Source: Candidatus Neomarinimicrobiota bacterium
GTDB lineage: Bacteria > Fidelibacterota > SORT01
Assembly: GCA_022573815.1 (NCBI GenBank)
Contig: JACZTG010000020.1
Span: 1-40,415 of the forward strand
Reading direction: 5' to 3'
DNA: 40,415 bases
Numbering within the stretch: the first letter of the stretch is position 1; each line of letters starts with the position of its first letter. Made by a program: the position numbers and the translations under genes. Of the stretch, positions 31,799-40,363 are shown piece after piece. A model generated the notes under the pieces. It was not told the DNA's origin. It saw only the letters and a program-made list of their open reading frames with translations, and did no database searches.

Positions 31799-33238
31799 CT
31801 ACAGCTTTTCGATCACGGATGTGAGTTCTTTCAGCAATTCTTTTTTAAACTTGGTCGTGCCGTTCATAATGGCTTTGTTCAGAGCCAAACTCTCGCTTAA
31901 TCCGGCGCCTTTGACACGATTCATTACATTGCTGAAAATAACTTCATTTTTTTGATTATCTTTTAAGGTGAAAGTATAGCTTATATAAGAAAAATAAATT
32001 CCATATTCATTAGCAGGCAGTGATTCTGATATCCCTTTGACCTCCAAACTGAAATTGCTCCTGGCAGAATTATCCGTAAAAGCTATTCCGAGACTTTTCG
32101 TCAATCCGTCACGAACTGATTCTTTTATGATATTAACGGCATCCTTTGGAACATTGCTGCCAAATTCATAAGTGTCAGTCATTAGAATATTGGCTACATC
32201 TATCTTGAAAGTAACTGAAGGATTTGGGAGATTGCTTAAAGATTTCAATATAATATTTTCTAATTCTTTATCTTCCGTCGAACCGCTGACAATTTTTCCT
32301 AAATCTATTTTTGCAATCACATACTGTACATCCTTTTCATCGGTAAGTCTGTACACAGTTGACCGAGCTATATTATCATTCCTGGCAATGACGGCGGTTT
32401 GCAAGTCCATTTTTATATCAACCGGTTGAAATGCCACCGGAATTCCTGAAGTTGAAGGTGACATATTCGTACCTTCATAATCCAAAATAACTTTTAACGG
32501 AGTCGAAAGCGACCGCTGAAATTGACCCTCAATAACTGCATCATTTAACTTAGTCAACTTTAATCCGTGCAATACTTCTTCGATACTCTGCGTTAATGCG
32601 TTGCTTAAAACTATTGGCTGACCGTCATAATTCACTTTTAAGGGCTCATTCAGATATTCAATAATATTAGCGTAGCCTTCAATAAACGAACTTAACGCAG
32701 AGCCTATCATACCGGCTGATAACGATTCGTTTCCCCTTTGATAATTCGATTTCGCTAAATTCTTCGCATTCTCCTTTTTGATTCGCGCTTTTTCTCTTAA
32801 TAGCCGTTTGGATAATCGAACATAAACCCAATACCCTTCTTTTTTCGCTTTCTTAGTCCATGTATCGACAATTTCAACGTCTTCAAGAACCATATCAACG
32901 CTGCTTTTAACGTGATAGTTCATTATATCTGTTGAAATTTCGCTGCTCTCTGTTACTATATTTTCTGTGCTGCTTTCAATCTGAACTCTCAAAGAAGCAG
33001 CAAGATTATTATGAGCGTTTTCTGTTGCTCTCCGCAAATCCTCTTCAATATTTCCGGTATAATTTGCGATACCGATGCCGATATAATAGTCTGATGAACG
33101 CGGAGGATTTCTTACCCAAGCGGGCTTATTATCTGCTATTGAATTAGAATAATTACTGCTACAGCCGAAAGCCGACATAATGAAAAGTATAAGCAAACTA
33201 TTCATTAGAGATAGTTTAATTTTATTCAATAATTTCAC
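31799..33238 (-). CDS. Large LPP20-domain lipoprotein
   Basis: This 479-residue protein has a signal peptide with Cys26 (AFGC) as the likely lipidation site. The N-terminal LPP20 domain (about 38-165) has the family pattern KPAWVRNPPRSSDYYIGIGI and then helix ATENAHNNLAASLRVQIES. A large second part (about 225-479) is beta-rich and resembles the repeated domains of FlgP/CsgG-associated proteins. The start is GTG without a good ribosome-binding site; an ATG at residue 12 (33205) is possible. It lies 15 bases before the CsgG gene and 69 after the smaller LPP20 gene. Confidence 0.8.
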   Translation of the reverse strand: MKLLNKIKLSLMNSLLILFIMSAFGCSSNYSNSIADNKPAWVRNPPRSSDYYIGIGIANYTGNIEEDLRRATENAHNNLAASLRVQIESSTENIVTESSEISTDIMNYHVKSSVDMVLEDVEIVDTWTKKAKKEGYWVYVRLSKRLLREKARIKKENAKNLAKSNYQRGNESLSAGMIGSALSSFIEGYANIIEYLNEPLKVNYDGQPIVLSNALTQSIEEVLHGLKLTKLNDAVIEGQFQRSLSTPLKVILDYEGTNMSPSTSGIPVAFQPVDIKMDLQTAVIARNDNIARSTVYRLTDEKDVQYVIAKIDLGKIVSGSTEDKELENIILKSLSNLPNPSVTFKIDVANILMTDTYEFGSNVPKDAVNIIKESVRDGLTKSLGIAFTDNSARSNFSLEVKGISESLPANEYGIYFSYISYTFTLKDNQKNEVIFSNVMNRVKGAGLSESLALNKAIMNGTTKFKKELLKELTSVIEKL

Positions 33239-33307
33239 CCGCTTCAGTGAAACGATAGCAGAAGAACGTGTAAAAGGAATATTTATTTGAAATAATTCTA
33301 TATGGAG

Positions 33308-33850
33308 TTATTTCATATTCCTAATTGCTTCTTGAAGCCTGTCAAATCCTTGCTCTGCCTTGAATTCATTGAAAAGCGCTTCTTCTTTTTTAGCGGCTTC
33401 CAAAGTAGCGTTTCTGTACGAATCTTTTGCGTATCCCACAAGAACGTACCAGGTTCCATCTTCCGTCATATAAGTTTTTAATATGATAGAACCCTCCAAG
33501 GTATTTGCAGTTACCTGATTGCTGACGTTTTCGGTGTACTCTATCGCTTGAGCATTCTCGCCGATTCCGCTTTCTGACATAAAATCTCTCATAAGAGTTT
33601 CAACTTGCAGTCTTATGCTTTGGGAAATTTCATCACGAGCTCTTAAAGTAGCGGCCTTCTTTGCGAGCATAGGATTTTGTTTTTTGGCAAAGCCAACTCC
33701 AAAAAGACTGTCCGGGCTTGAAGGCGGAGTCAATATAAACGAAGGCATCTTAGGTTCCTTCGTAAATTCCTCGGTACTGCCGGATCTATGTTTTGAGCCT
33801 CCACACGAAATAACACTGAATATCAAACCTAATAAGAATATTTTTTTCAT
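33308..33850 (-). CDS. LPP20-family lipoprotein
   Basis: This 180-residue lipoprotein (lipobox VISC, Cys16) has an LPP20 domain: PPSSPDSLFGVGFAKKQNPM, then the helix KKAATLRARDEISQSIRLQVE and the strand VLVGYAKDSYRNATLEAAKKEE. I chose the second ATG of the pair (33850), because GGAGG overlaps the first ATG at 33862 and is correctly spaced for the second. It opens the LPP20-LPP20-CsgG operon. LPP20 domains occur in Helicobacter lipoproteins and in Vibrio FlgP, a flagellar outer-ring protein, so an envelope-ring role is possible. Confidence 0.88.
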   Translation of the reverse strand: MKKIFLLGLIFSVISCGGSKHRSGSTEEFTKEPKMPSFILTPPSSPDSLFGVGFAKKQNPMLAKKAATLRARDEISQSIRLQVETLMRDFMSESGIGENAQAIEYTENVSNQVTANTLEGSIILKTYMTEDGTWYVLVGYAKDSYRNATLEAAKKEEALFNEFKAEQGFDRLQEAIRNMK

Positions 33851-34111
33851 CATCTCCTCCATTTATTTTTCATTACGCATTGAATTATCAAAAGTTGTAT
33901 AATCCTCGTCTGAATTTACCAATATGACCTTTCTTACATTCCCCCGTTTCTGATATATACGATATAGTCTTTATTATATAATGCCACCTATTTAAAGCCT
34001 TGTTTTATATATAGCAGTATTCAGAGAATTAGGCAAGTATTATGTTCTCTGATCTGAAGTTATTCAGCTCTAATAGCCGCTGTTATTTCAATTTCTCAAA
34101 AAATCCGGAAG
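33851..34111. other. Intergenic region between the propeller relic and LPP20 operon
   Basis: This AT-rich stretch must contain the LPP20 operon promoter, but no convincing -35/-10 pair was found. Other frames downstream of the propeller relic were translated to look for its continuation and nothing recognisable appeared. Confidence 0.35.
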
Positions 34112-34264
34112 TTACGAACAAGTGCCGTCCCTATCTTTTGTAATAACATTTATAACATTATTATTATAATTTGAATCAAGCTTCGAACTGACAATTGAAT
34201 CTGTTGAATAATCATGCCTATTTATATTGCCGAATAAATCTCCTATCCAAATATTACCAACCAT
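34112..34264 (-). pseudogene. Truncated Reg_prop beta-propeller remnant
   Basis: This is a 50-codon frame whose ATG overlaps the stop of the permease gene (TAATG). It reads MVGNIWIGDLFGNINRHDYS and, further on, NVINVITKDRDGT before a stop. This is the two-component-regulator propeller (Reg_prop) signature, normally DRDGTLWIGT..GGLNRYD, spanning parts of two blades. The stop falls where LW(I/V)G is expected. A full protein would have many blades and often a sensor kinase output. It is best read as the end product of decay, or a deletion remnant, of a propeller-containing sensor tied to the sugar operon. Confidence 0.6.
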
Positions 34265-35130
34265 TATCCTTTTATCCCGGACATGGCAATCCCTTTGGAA
34301 AAGGATTTCCGGAAGAAAAAGAATAAAATCAGAATCGGCACAGTTAATAGAACGGCGCCGGCAGTTTGGATACCCGGATAAGAACTATATTCGCCTCTTG
34401 TATAAAGACCTAATAACGCGCTCAAAGGCATCAAATCATAATCCTTAGTGACAATAATATACCACATGAATTCATCCCAAGTGCTCATGAAAGTGAAGAT
34501 TGCTACGATTGCGGTGACCGATTTAGATAAGGGAAGCATCACGGAAAAAACTATCCTCAGTTCCGAACAACCATCTATTCTGGCTGCATCAATCAACTCC
34601 TGCGGAATAGTCTTATAAAATTGTACATAAAGAAAAATTGCCCAGGCGCTTACCATAAATGGAGAAAACATTCCCTGGTATGTATTTATCCAGCCTAATT
34701 CCAACATCAGCAGAAATCGCGGGATTAAAAACAAAATTGCCGGAAAAAGCATTTGGAACAGTACAAAATGATTCAAAAAATCCCGCCCTCTAAACCGTAA
34801 ACGAGCCAGCGCGTAACCGGTAATAGAACCAATAAAAACAACAGAAAACGTGGCTATCGAGGATATAATTAAGCTGTTGAAAACTGACCTTATGAATGGA
34901 TTGTTGAAACCGCTTTCTCCGGCTGAAAACATCAAATCATAATTTTGCAAAGTGAAGCGTGAAGGGAAAAATCTATTATAGATTTCTGATGGGATCTTGA
35001 ATGAAGCCAGAATCATCCAGACGTAGGGGAAAACCATAATGATTAATCCTAATACGAGAAGAGTATAAACAATAGACAGTCCGATTACTCGTGATCGCTT
35101 TTTACTTTTCATTTCTTGGATTGCGATCAT
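34264..35130 (-). CDS. Sugar ABC transporter permease, MalG-type
   Basis: This 288-residue permease has six membrane helices and the EAA loop IPQELIDAARIDGCSELRIVFSVMLPL, which docks the ATPase. The C-terminal GIAMSGIKG is characteristic of MalG-family permeases. The start overlaps the MalF-type stop (ATATGA), so the two permeases are coupled. It belongs to the CUT1 family for oligosaccharides. The ATPase gene is absent and a shared MsmX-like ATPase would be needed. Confidence 0.95.
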   Translation of the reverse strand: MIAIQEMKSKKRSRVIGLSIVYTLLVLGLIIMVFPYVWMILASFKIPSEIYNRFFPSRFTLQNYDLMFSAGESGFNNPFIRSVFNSLIISSIATFSVVFIGSITGYALARLRFRGRDFLNHFVLFQMLFPAILFLIPRFLLMLELGWINTYQGMFSPFMVSAWAIFLYVQFYKTIPQELIDAARIDGCSELRIVFSVMLPLSKSVTAIVAIFTFMSTWDEFMWYIIVTKDYDLMPLSALLGLYTRGEYSSYPGIQTAGAVLLTVPILILFFFFRKSFSKGIAMSGIKG

Positions 35131-35978
35131 ATTACGTCCCTTTCCACTGTTTTCTTTATTACAAAGACAAATATGAAACTGATGGCAGCAATAATAATTG
35201 CGAAGCTGGATCCATAGCCGGCGTGCAGCGCAGTGAACGTTTGATGATAGATTTGCATAACAAAAGTCTGAGTACTGTCAAGCGGTCCGCCACCTGTGAT
35301 CATATAAGGTTCTGTAAATATATTGAAAGACAACATAATGGCAAAAACCAGAACAATGGTAAAGGAAGGGTTAAGAAGCGGAACGGTGATCCTGAAAAAT
35401 TGTACCCAGTCGCTCGCCCCATCAATTGATGCCGCTTCATACAGAGATTTCGGTATTGCCTGTAATCCAGCCAAAAAAATCAGACTATAGTAACCCAAAA
35501 ACTTCCAAACGACGATTAGCGCGATGGAAGCCATTGCAATATTCGGGTCAGAGAACCACGGAATAGATATATTTATTTTGCTCAGCCATGTATTTATAAG
35601 TCCATCACCGGAGAATAGAAGTCTAAAGATAATGGAATAAGCGACGCCTGCCGAGATATAGGACATCAAATATCCGGTGGCAAAGAATGATTGTAATACT
35701 TTAATCCGGCTGAGTAACAATGCCACTACGAGGGCAGAGATAATAGACAGCGGGACATATACTACCATAAAATAAAGGGAATTTTTAAAAGATATCCAGA
35801 ATAAGGGATCATAGAAAACACCAATGAAATTACTTAAGCCGACGAACTCTTTTTCGGGAGAAATGATATTCCATCTTTTAAAAGCAATGACCAAACCCCA
35901 CAGAAAAGGATACAGCCAAAAAATAACCGTGTGAATAATGTATGGGGCAACAAGCCCAATACCTGCTATTTTATTCAA
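35127..35978 (-). CDS. Sugar ABC transporter permease, MalF-type
   Basis: This 283-residue permease has six helices and the EAA loop IPKSLYEAASIDGASDWVQFFRITVPLL. GGGPLDSTQTFVMQIY near the C-terminus is typical of CUT1 MalF-like subunits. The start is TTG because an in-frame TAA lies two codons upstream; the ribosome-binding site is weak, so coupling to the binding-protein gene 27 bases before is likely. Confidence 0.95.
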   Translation of the reverse strand: MNKIAGIGLVAPYIIHTVIFWLYPFLWGLVIAFKRWNIISPEKEFVGLSNFIGVFYDPLFWISFKNSLYFMVVYVPLSIISALVVALLLSRIKVLQSFFATGYLMSYISAGVAYSIIFRLLFSGDGLINTWLSKINISIPWFSDPNIAMASIALIVVWKFLGYYSLIFLAGLQAIPKSLYEAASIDGASDWVQFFRITVPLLNPSFTIVLVFAIMLSFNIFTEPYMITGGGPLDSTQTFVMQIYHQTFTALHAGYGSSFAIIIAAISFIFVFVIKKTVERDVI

Positions 35979-36005
35979 TTCTTATCCGGAAATATCGTCA
36001 TTTTA

Positions 36006-37307
36006 TTATTTATGAAAAATCCGAGGTCCCGATTCGAGTATCCTCTGAATAGCCGTATTCGCATCTTTCGATGCTTGCGCCGGTGATTTAACGCCGAAAA
36101 TTATCGGCTGCCATAATTCCCTGTTGAGAATCGTCTGAATTTCAATAGTTTTTGCCGTCATCACATGAGAAACTGAAAAGTCCAGATTATCCGCATATAA
36201 CTTTGCTTTAGGATTTTCATCAAAATAGGTTGTAAATACGGGATTAGTTGTCAAGTCTTCCCGCGCGGGAAGATAGTTGGTCAAATCTATCCAGAGGGAA
36301 TCATGTTCTCCGCTGAAATACCATTTCATGAATTCCCAAGCCTTATCCTTATTATTTGAGGATTCAAAGATCGCCATACCTTTAGAATCAGCAAGTGTAT
36401 AGATAGGCGCATCCTCCGGGTAATAATCAGGTACCAATAACGGGGCTATCTTATATTTCAGGTCAGGGTATAATTTTTTTATTCTTACCGTACTTCCTGT
36501 ACCCTTTATGGAAGCAAAGAAAACTCCTTTTTCAAATCCGTCCTGTATTTCAAATCGAGGCGCGTATCCTTCATCAAACAATCTAAAATAGAACTCGGTA
36601 ACCGCATTCCCATATTTGGTGTCAAGAAATGCCTCGTTTTCATCTATATCAATGAACGGTTCACCTCCTGATGCGCTGGCGTAAAGGGTTAGATAATCGA
36701 ACCACCTGCTGTACCACTTTGAAGAAACGTCAACCGTCAATCCATAAACCTTGTTAGGAATACATACCTTCTCCAGCAATGCAAAAAACTCACTATAAGT
36801 TCTCGGAAGTTCGGTGATTCCGAATTTATCGAGCATTTCTTCGTTATACAAGACCATCACAGGATTTGTATAGCTCGGCATCACATAAACATGTCCTTTA
36901 TAAAACCAGTTGTTCCGGACGATATTCGTCATTTTTCGCATTTCCACAACATCCCAGAAACCGGGTAACGTGTCCAGTGCGACGATTACGCCCGCATTGG
37001 CAAGCTGGGCGGCAAACCCTCCGAAGATGTTTGAAATGACATCCGGACCGGTTCTGGTGGCAATCGCCGTGAGAATTACTTCTTCAGAGGTAATACCGGC
37101 AGGTATGGTTTTCCAATCTATCTGAGTATCTTCGTGGGTGGAGTTCCATTTTTCTACTATCACTTTTTCAAATTTCGACATCTCTAAGCTCGGCGCTGTC
37201 CAATACTCAATGCCGTTGGAACCGGCATCTTTTTCTTCTGAACCGCAGGACACAAACATAGCGCATAGCGCTATTGAAATAACTCCGAATGATAAACTAT
37301 TGATCAT
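36006..37307 (-). CDS. Sugar-binding lipoprotein of the ABC transporter
   Basis: This 433-residue extracellular solute-binding protein (family 1, MalE/UgpB-like) has a lipoprotein signal ending MFVSC (Cys21). The fold is recognised from IEYWTAPSLEMSKFEKVIVE, a VYVMPSYTNPVMVLYNEEML hinge strand and the C-terminal KAWEFMKWYFSGE and QPIIFGVKSPAQASKDANTAIQ segments. It would capture oligosaccharides and deliver them to the two permeases encoded downstream. Its neighbours upstream are the GH130 enzymes. In-frame TAG precedes the ATG directly, fixing the start. Confidence 0.93.
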   Translation of the reverse strand: MINSLSFGVISIALCAMFVSCGSEEKDAGSNGIEYWTAPSLEMSKFEKVIVEKWNSTHEDTQIDWKTIPAGITSEEVILTAIATRTGPDVISNIFGGFAAQLANAGVIVALDTLPGFWDVVEMRKMTNIVRNNWFYKGHVYVMPSYTNPVMVLYNEEMLDKFGITELPRTYSEFFALLEKVCIPNKVYGLTVDVSSKWYSRWFDYLTLYASASGGEPFIDIDENEAFLDTKYGNAVTEFYFRLFDEGYAPRFEIQDGFEKGVFFASIKGTGSTVRIKKLYPDLKYKIAPLLVPDYYPEDAPIYTLADSKGMAIFESSNNKDKAWEFMKWYFSGEHDSLWIDLTNYLPAREDLTTNPVFTTYFDENPKAKLYADNLDFSVSHVMTAKTIEIQTILNRELWQPIIFGVKSPAQASKDANTAIQRILESGPRIFHK

Positions 37308-37367
37308 CTATTTCGGGATGTCCCTCAAATTATGATAATTCTTATAATCAGTGTCCGGAAATAAAGA

Positions 37368-38258
37368 CTATAAAAAATCCAAAACTTCTTGCTTGCCAAC
37401 TGTCGCGACGCCTATAACCGTATCAGCGCCACCATAATAAACATAATAGGTGTCATCAATCTCCGCGACCCCGCAATTGAACACAACCTTAGGAACATCC
37501 CCCTCCAATTCCCATTTCTCTTCGGGTTCAAGAATCGGTTCCTCCTGCCTCGCAATTAACTTTGCCGGATCCTCTAAATCAAATAGCGCTATCCCGAGTC
37601 TATAGAACCTATCCTTATCCACACCGTGATAAAATAAAAGCCATCCTTTATCAGTCTTTATCGGAGGCGCGCCTGCACCTATCTTTTCACAATCCCACAG
37701 TCCCTTTCGCGGCTCCATAACTTTTTTATGGCCGGTCCACTCAATAAGATCGTCTGAATATCCTATCCATATGTCAGGCATGGTTCTGTGATATATGACG
37801 TATTTTCCATTTACTTTTTCCGGGAAGATAACTGCATCTTTATTTTCCATATCCGGCAGAATTATGCCAAGCCTCTCAAAATTACGAAAGTCAGTCGTAG
37901 TGGCAAGGGCAACTCTGTTGCCGGAGCCTGACCATGCGCGATTTGAAAGAGCAGTATATGTAATATGATATTTACCGTCTATCCGAGTTATCCTTGGGTC
38001 TTCACAGCCGAACCGTTCATATTCCTCCTGAGGTTCGAATACCGGCTGATCATGGCTCTGAAAACTAAAACCGTCTGTACTTACTGCATGTCCTAACGAA
38101 GAAATATAGATGTCATATTCACCGATAGCGCGGTAAAGCAAATGGGTCTTCTCACCGTCATAAACCGCGGCACAGTTAAAGACCGCGCCACATTCCCATT
38201 TATTCTTCTTTACAGGTTTCAAAATTGGATTCCCTGAATAACGTTTAAGTTTTACGAT
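37368..38258 (-). CDS. GH130 glycoside phosphorylase-family enzyme (second gene)
   Basis: This GH130 five-bladed propeller of about 296 residues includes the proposed ATC start at 38258. Family marks are NPIL (10-13), KWECGAVFNCAAVYD, the acid GCEDPRIT (Asp87, the probable catalytic Asp), KDAVIFPEKVNGKYVIYHR, GAGAPPIKTDKGWLLFYHGV and the final VFNCGVAEIDDTYYVYYGGAD. GH130 enzymes phosphorolyse (some hydrolyse) beta-1,2- or beta-1,4-mannosides. The first canonical start, TTG at 38222, would remove the NPI strand. ATC lies 5 bases after GGAGGGG, and the gene overlaps the stop of the first GH130 gene by 7 bases. Confidence 0.9.
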   Translation of the reverse strand: MVKLKRYSGNPILKPVKKNKWECGAVFNCAAVYDGEKTHLLYRAIGEYDIYISSLGHAVSTDGFSFQSHDQPVFEPQEEYERFGCEDPRITRIDGKYHITYTALSNRAWSGSGNRVALATTTDFRNFERLGIILPDMENKDAVIFPEKVNGKYVIYHRTMPDIWIGYSDDLIEWTGHKKVMEPRKGLWDCEKIGAGAPPIKTDKGWLLFYHGVDKDRFYRLGIALFDLEDPAKLIARQEEPILEPEEKWELEGDVPKVVFNCGVAEIDDTYYVYYGGADTVIGVATVGKQEVLDFL

Positions 38259-39238
38259 ATTTTCCCCTCCGAAAGTAAGTCTTCGATAAATTCATCCAAG
38301 TTAACCGAAGCAGCGCAACAAACTTTGTCCGCGGCGCCATAAAAAACTATGAGCGATTTGTCAACGACAACCATTCCTTCCGGAAATACCACATTGGGAA
38401 CATCACCATATAATTCAAAATCTTCAATCGGTTCTAAAATGGGTTCCCGCGTACGGGCCAGCACATTCCATGGCTCTTTCAAATCCAATAACGCAGCTCC
38501 AGCCCTGTAAACTTTATTATTATCAACGCCATGATAAATCAAAAGCCAGCCGGATTCCGTTTTTATGGGAGGAGGTCCGGCCCCCAGCTTATTTCCCTCC
38601 CACTCTGCTTCCGCCTTCATTACAAGCTTATGATTTGTTATCTTCTGGTCAAGGCTATCGGTGGTGGCATACCAGATAGACGGACCTGAAGTTCCGTATT
38701 TTTCTCCTACCCAGTTAGCCGGTCGATCGAAGAAAGCATATTTTCCGTTAATTTTTTCTGGGAATAATACGACATCGCGTTCATCAGCGCCATACGGGGT
38801 GATGATTCCGTAGCGCTCAAACTCCCTGAAATTTTTGATCTTAGCTAAGGCGGTTCTGGGATGCGCGCTAAATTTTGGCATCGAAAGGCCCAACCGATGT
38901 CGTACCGCACCGGGAGGATTTGGGGTTGGTGTCACAATATACGTCAGATAAAAATCTCCGTCGATTTCAGTGACCCTTGGGTCTTCTAACGACCTCTCCC
39001 ACATTTTTGCATCCGGAATCATCACAGGTTCCGATTGTCGCTCAACTAAATTTAAATCTTCATCAAATACCGCATATCCAAGATTTGAAGTGTATGGGAA
39101 ATAATCTCCCACTGCGCGATAATAAAGGTGTATTTTGCCGTCTTTATAGACTGCTGACGGATTGAAAACAGCCACAAACTCCCAATCATCCCCTCTCGGT
39201 TCTAAAATGGGATTGCCGATAAAACGTTCTAATTTAAT
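38252..39238 (-). CDS. GH130 glycoside phosphorylase-family enzyme (first gene)
   Basis: This protein has about 328 residues from the proposed ATT start at 39238. It shows NPIL (9-12), WEFVAVFNPSAVYKDGK, the EDPR motif (Asp86), RDVVLFPEKINGKYAFFDR, GAGPPPIKTESGWLLIYHGV and VFPEGMVVVDKSLIVFYGAAD. A loop with TPTPNPPGAVRHRLGLSMPKF is longer than in the second gene and may shape the acceptor site. The first canonical start (GTG 39175) would cut off the conserved NPIL and W-E region; ATT sits 7-8 bases after AGGAGA, and an in-frame TAA lies upstream. Phosphorolysis of a mannoside is the family expectation; the linkage is unknown. Confidence 0.9.
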   Translation of the reverse strand: MKLERFIGNPILEPRGDDWEFVAVFNPSAVYKDGKIHLYYRAVGDYFPYTSNLGYAVFDEDLNLVERQSEPVMIPDAKMWERSLEDPRVTEIDGDFYLTYIVTPTPNPPGAVRHRLGLSMPKFSAHPRTALAKIKNFREFERYGIITPYGADERDVVLFPEKINGKYAFFDRPANWVGEKYGTSGPSIWYATTDSLDQKITNHKLVMKAEAEWEGNKLGAGPPPIKTESGWLLIYHGVDNNKVYRAGAALLDLKEPWNVLARTREPILEPIEDFELYGDVPNVVFPEGMVVVDKSLIVFYGAADKVCCAASVNLDEFIEDLLSEGKIS

Positions 39239-39277
39239 GGTACTATCTCCTTAGTTTGTCTTTGTTTGGATTTTACC

Positions 39278-40363
39278 TTAAAATTCAAAGGCTATTGAGA
39301 AGCTTTGAGTGTTTATCAATCTTCCAAATTCCTGATAGCTATAGTCGAACTTAATGATTACAGAGTTATTAATATTATATACAATCCCTGCACCTAAAGT
39401 TAAGTTTTCTTCGCTGTCATTCAGAAAGAGATTTTTATAACCACCCCTTAAAAATAAACGCCCATCATAGGAATATTCCATTCCTAAATTCATATACTCC
39501 GAGTTGTCGTTAGGATGAGCAGCATCCACTGCGAGTGTCACTTTATTAAGCTCGCCATCGACAATATCCATCGCTAAACCGACCCGCGAAATAAGAGGCA
39601 ATGGAAAAGTATCCGTCTTTAGATTTGCTGGAATTCGGTCATTACTTCCATCTTGAGAAGGCGCTAAATCAAAATTGATAAACGTATCCTTGCCGAGCAT
39701 TTGTAACTTACCGCCAAAATTCGAAATGCTCATTCCGATCTTCATACCGTTAAATTGTGTGGTAAAGAGAGTCCCGAGGTCAAGAGCAAATCCGGTAGCG
39801 CTCATATTCCAGATATTTTGTCGAATATACTTGGTATTAATCCCGATCGAGAACTTATCCGTGAGATTCCTTGCAAAGGCAACGCCTATAGCCAGGTCGC
39901 CTACACTAAATCTTTCGCCTGTTCCTTCGGGCTTATCAACCGTTCGTACCATCATTTCTTCTGTGCTCAACGAAGTAATGCTGATCCCTAAAACACCTGC
40001 ATTGCCCATTGGAATCGCAGTTCCTAAATAATTATAATTGATTCCGGCAATCCACTCCGTGTGAATAAAAATCATATCGCTTTTCTTCAGGCGCGCTATT
40101 CCGGCAGAATTCCAATATAGCGCAGTAGCATCATCGGCAACGGCTACAAACGCACCTCCCATTCCGGTAGCCCTGGAACCAACGCCTATTTCTAAAAATG
40201 CCGCAGCCGTGGTCGCCACCTTTGAAACGTTGCCGAGAGGCTGCCCAAAGAGAGGGTATGATATGGTTAATATTCCTAAAAAGATGAAAATACGAGACAG
40301 GTTACCAATTGCTGAAGATATTCGGCTGAATATCCGTTGCTGATTTCGTCCGGAGAATGTCAT
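39278..40363 (-). CDS. PorV/PorQ-like outer-membrane protein
   Basis: This 361-residue protein has a signal peptide (about 1-40, ending PLFGQ) and the typical opening AAAFLEIGVGSRATGMGGAF and AVADDATALYWNSAGIARL of the PorV/PorQ (UPF0164) family, followed by beta-strands of a FadL-like barrel ending in SIAFEF. In Bacteroidota such proteins work with type IX secretion; in related phyla they lie in sugar or secretion loci with unknown role. Its ATG overlaps the stop of the upstream gene (ATGA), so it belongs to the same transcript. Confidence 0.9.
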   Translation of the reverse strand: MTFSGRNQQRIFSRISSAIGNLSRIFIFLGILTISYPLFGQPLGNVSKVATTAAAFLEIGVGSRATGMGGAFVAVADDATALYWNSAGIARLKKSDMIFIHTEWIAGINYNYLGTAIPMGNAGVLGISITSLSTEEMMVRTVDKPEGTGERFSVGDLAIGVAFARNLTDKFSIGINTKYIRQNIWNMSATGFALDLGTLFTTQFNGMKIGMSISNFGGKLQMLGKDTFINFDLAPSQDGSNDRIPANLKTDTFPLPLISRVGLAMDIVDGELNKVTLAVDAAHPNDNSEYMNLGMEYSYDGRLFLRGGYKNLFLNDSEENLTLGAGIVYNINNSVIIKFDYSYQEFGRLINTQSFSIAFEF

